A stretch of DNA of 64,000 nucleotides from Deinococcus metallilatus (GTDB lineage: Bacteria > Deinococcota > Deinococci > Deinococcales > Deinococcaceae). The notes beneath the pieces are model-generated. The model saw only the letters and a list, made by a program, of their open reading frames with translations, did no database searches and was not told where the DNA came from. The DNA lies in contig NZ_CP038512.1 in NCBI RefSeq assembly GCF_004758605.1, positions 336,001 to 400,000 of the forward strand. Direction: 5' to 3'. This document shows positions 63,056 to 64,000 of this stretch, piece by piece; the stretch's first letter is position 1, and the number at the start of each line of letters is the position of its first letter. Position numbers and translations under genes: made by a program.

Positions 63056-64000
63056 AGGGGCGGATGCACCTGGTTACGTCCGGCCCGCTTGGCCCGGTAC
63101 AGGTGTTCGTCGGCCTGCTCGAGGCCAGCGCGCAGGGCCTCGGCGTGGCGGTCCTCGATCAGGGCGTACCCGGCGCTGACGGTCAGGGTGAGTTCGCCCG
63201 GCAGGGTCGCCCAGTCGTGCCCCTCGACGGCCTGACGCAGGTGCTCGACCAGCGCCGGGGCCTGGCGGGGATGCATGTCCGGCACCACCAGCAGGAATTC
63301 CTCCCCGCCGTAGCGGGCCAGCAGGCTGCCGGGCGGAATCAGGGCACTCAGGTGGGCGGCCACCGCCTGCAAGGCCGCGTCCCCGACCGCGTGCGAGTGG
63401 TGGTCGTTCACGCTCTTGAAGTCGTCGATGTCGAACAGGGCCAGCAGCAGCGGGCCGGTCCCCTCCTGGAACTGCGCGAGGCTGTCTTGCAGCCCCCGGC
63501 GGTTCAGCAGCCCGGTGAGGGGGTCCTGGCGGGCCTGCGTCTCGGCGCGGCGCACGCTGTCCTGCCAGGTGCTCGCCTCGGCGCGGGCCTGCCGCAGTTC
63601 GCGGCTCAGGTCGGCGTTGCGCTGCTCGATGTGCGCCAGCCGGTCGAGCGCGTGCTGCGCGCGTTCCAGGGCGTCGCGGTAGGTTGCGAGTGCTGCTGGG
63701 AAGTTGCCCTGCTGTTCGTGCAGCCGCGCCATGGCCCGCAAGATCTCCTGGGTTTCCCGGTGGCGGCCCTGCTGCCGGGCGGAGTCCAGCGCGGCGCGGT
63801 AGTGCGTGTGCGCCTGGCCGAAGTGGCCGCGCGCGGCGCTGACTTCCGCCATCGCCAGGTAGGCTTCCAGGTAGACCTGCTGCCCGAGCTGGGTGTGGTG
63901 GTCCAGCGAGGCCTCGGCGTGCCGCTGCGCCTGGTCCAGGTCCCCTTCGAGCAGGGCCAGCCGGGCCGCGTGCGTCTCGGTGGTCAGGGCGATCAGGCCC
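63052..64000 (-). CDS. TPR-GGDEF protein (probable diguanylate cyclase), 5' end missing
   Basis: The minus-strand frame is open to the window edge, so the start lies outside; at least 315 residues are present. The N-terminal part has TPR-like helical repeats (QAQRHAEASLDHHTQLG, GHFGQAHTHYRAALDSARQQG, GNFPAALATYRDALERA), then a coiled coil. A GGDEF domain follows with DPLTGLLNRRGL, FDIDDFKSVND and the active-site RYGGEEF. An RxxD inhibitory site is not obvious. It should make c-di-GMP from GTP under control of the repeats. Its stop codon is in the adjacent repeat. Confidence 0.92.
   Translation of the reverse strand, partial: GLIALTTETHAARLALLEGDLDQAQRHAEASLDHHTQLGQQVYLEAYLAMAEVSAARGHFGQAHTHYRAALDSARQQGRHRETQEILRAMARLHEQQGNFPAALATYRDALERAQHALDRLAHIEQRNADLSRELRQARAEASTWQDSVRRAETQARQDPLTGLLNRRGLQDSLAQFQEGTGPLLLALFDIDDFKSVNDHHSHAVGDAALQAVAAHLSALIPPGSLLARYGGEEFLLVVPDMHPRQAPALVEHLRQAVEGHDWATLPGELTLTVSAGYALIEDRHAEALRAGLEQADEHLYRAKRAGRNQVHPPL

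Overview
The window looks like chromosomal DNA of a Deinococcus species. Direct signs are very high GC in most coding regions and a DdrO-type repressor gene with a degenerate radiation/desiccation response motif in its promoter. At the left edge is the C-terminal strand region of an SlpA-like outer-layer protein. At least thirteen gene starts have a TANNNT -10 box only 6-7 bases upstream of the start codon, the leaderless-mRNA arrangement known to be common in Deinococcus. No rRNA, CRISPR array, prophage or intact insertion sequence was seen.

Layout. 1-5600: end of an slpA-like gene, Mn-dependent pyrophosphatase, folC, M32 carboxypeptidase, and a small gene divergent from ddrO. 5650-10050 (minus): a membrane protein with a bactofilin-like segment, moaC, a DUF177 gene, a peroxiredoxin and a long-form sugar nucleotidyltransferase. 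10241-27450: a surface polysaccharide locus. It holds mannose-1-phosphate guanylyltransferase, a Wzc-like kinase/chain-length protein, a flippase, four glycosyltransferases, a polymerase, an NAD-binding protein, the initiating sugar transferase, a CapD-type dehydratase, galE, an O-antigen ligase-like protein and its coupled partner. Its centre (about 14.5-19.1 kb) is strikingly AT-rich and looks imported, while the flanking export and precursor genes have host composition. 27521-43512: tRNA-Glu, phosphohexomutase, lipoamide dehydrogenase, a C4-dicarboxylate two-component system beside dctA, pseudouridine catabolism (psuG plus a HTH-kinase), a CitE-like lyase group, a RIO kinase, corA, a RecQ helicase and a duplicated DUF2795 protein. 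43581-58883: a thiamine/riboflavin-type binding protein, an RGG-rich protein, peptidases, three adjacent double-GNAT genes, a queuosine-precursor transporter coupled to a QueF-like protein, prepilin peptidase and rimO. 59065-64000: orphan ORFs, minDE, two oxidoreductases and a GGDEF protein that runs off the end.

Genes often overlap by 4 bases (ATGA/GTGA/TTGA), so much of the window is translationally coupled. The polysaccharide genes form a nearly complete Wzx/Wzy-type pathway: precursor synthesis, initiation, glycosyl transfer, flipping, polymerisation, length control and perhaps ligation.

The items most worth follow-up are a strongly foldable, unannotated region upstream of recQ, a QueF-like protein that has lost the catalytic Asp, and a repeat family that supplies the stop codons of two unrelated genes. 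The ddrO control region, several small coupled ORFs and the CBM60-like partner of the ligase also deserve a look.
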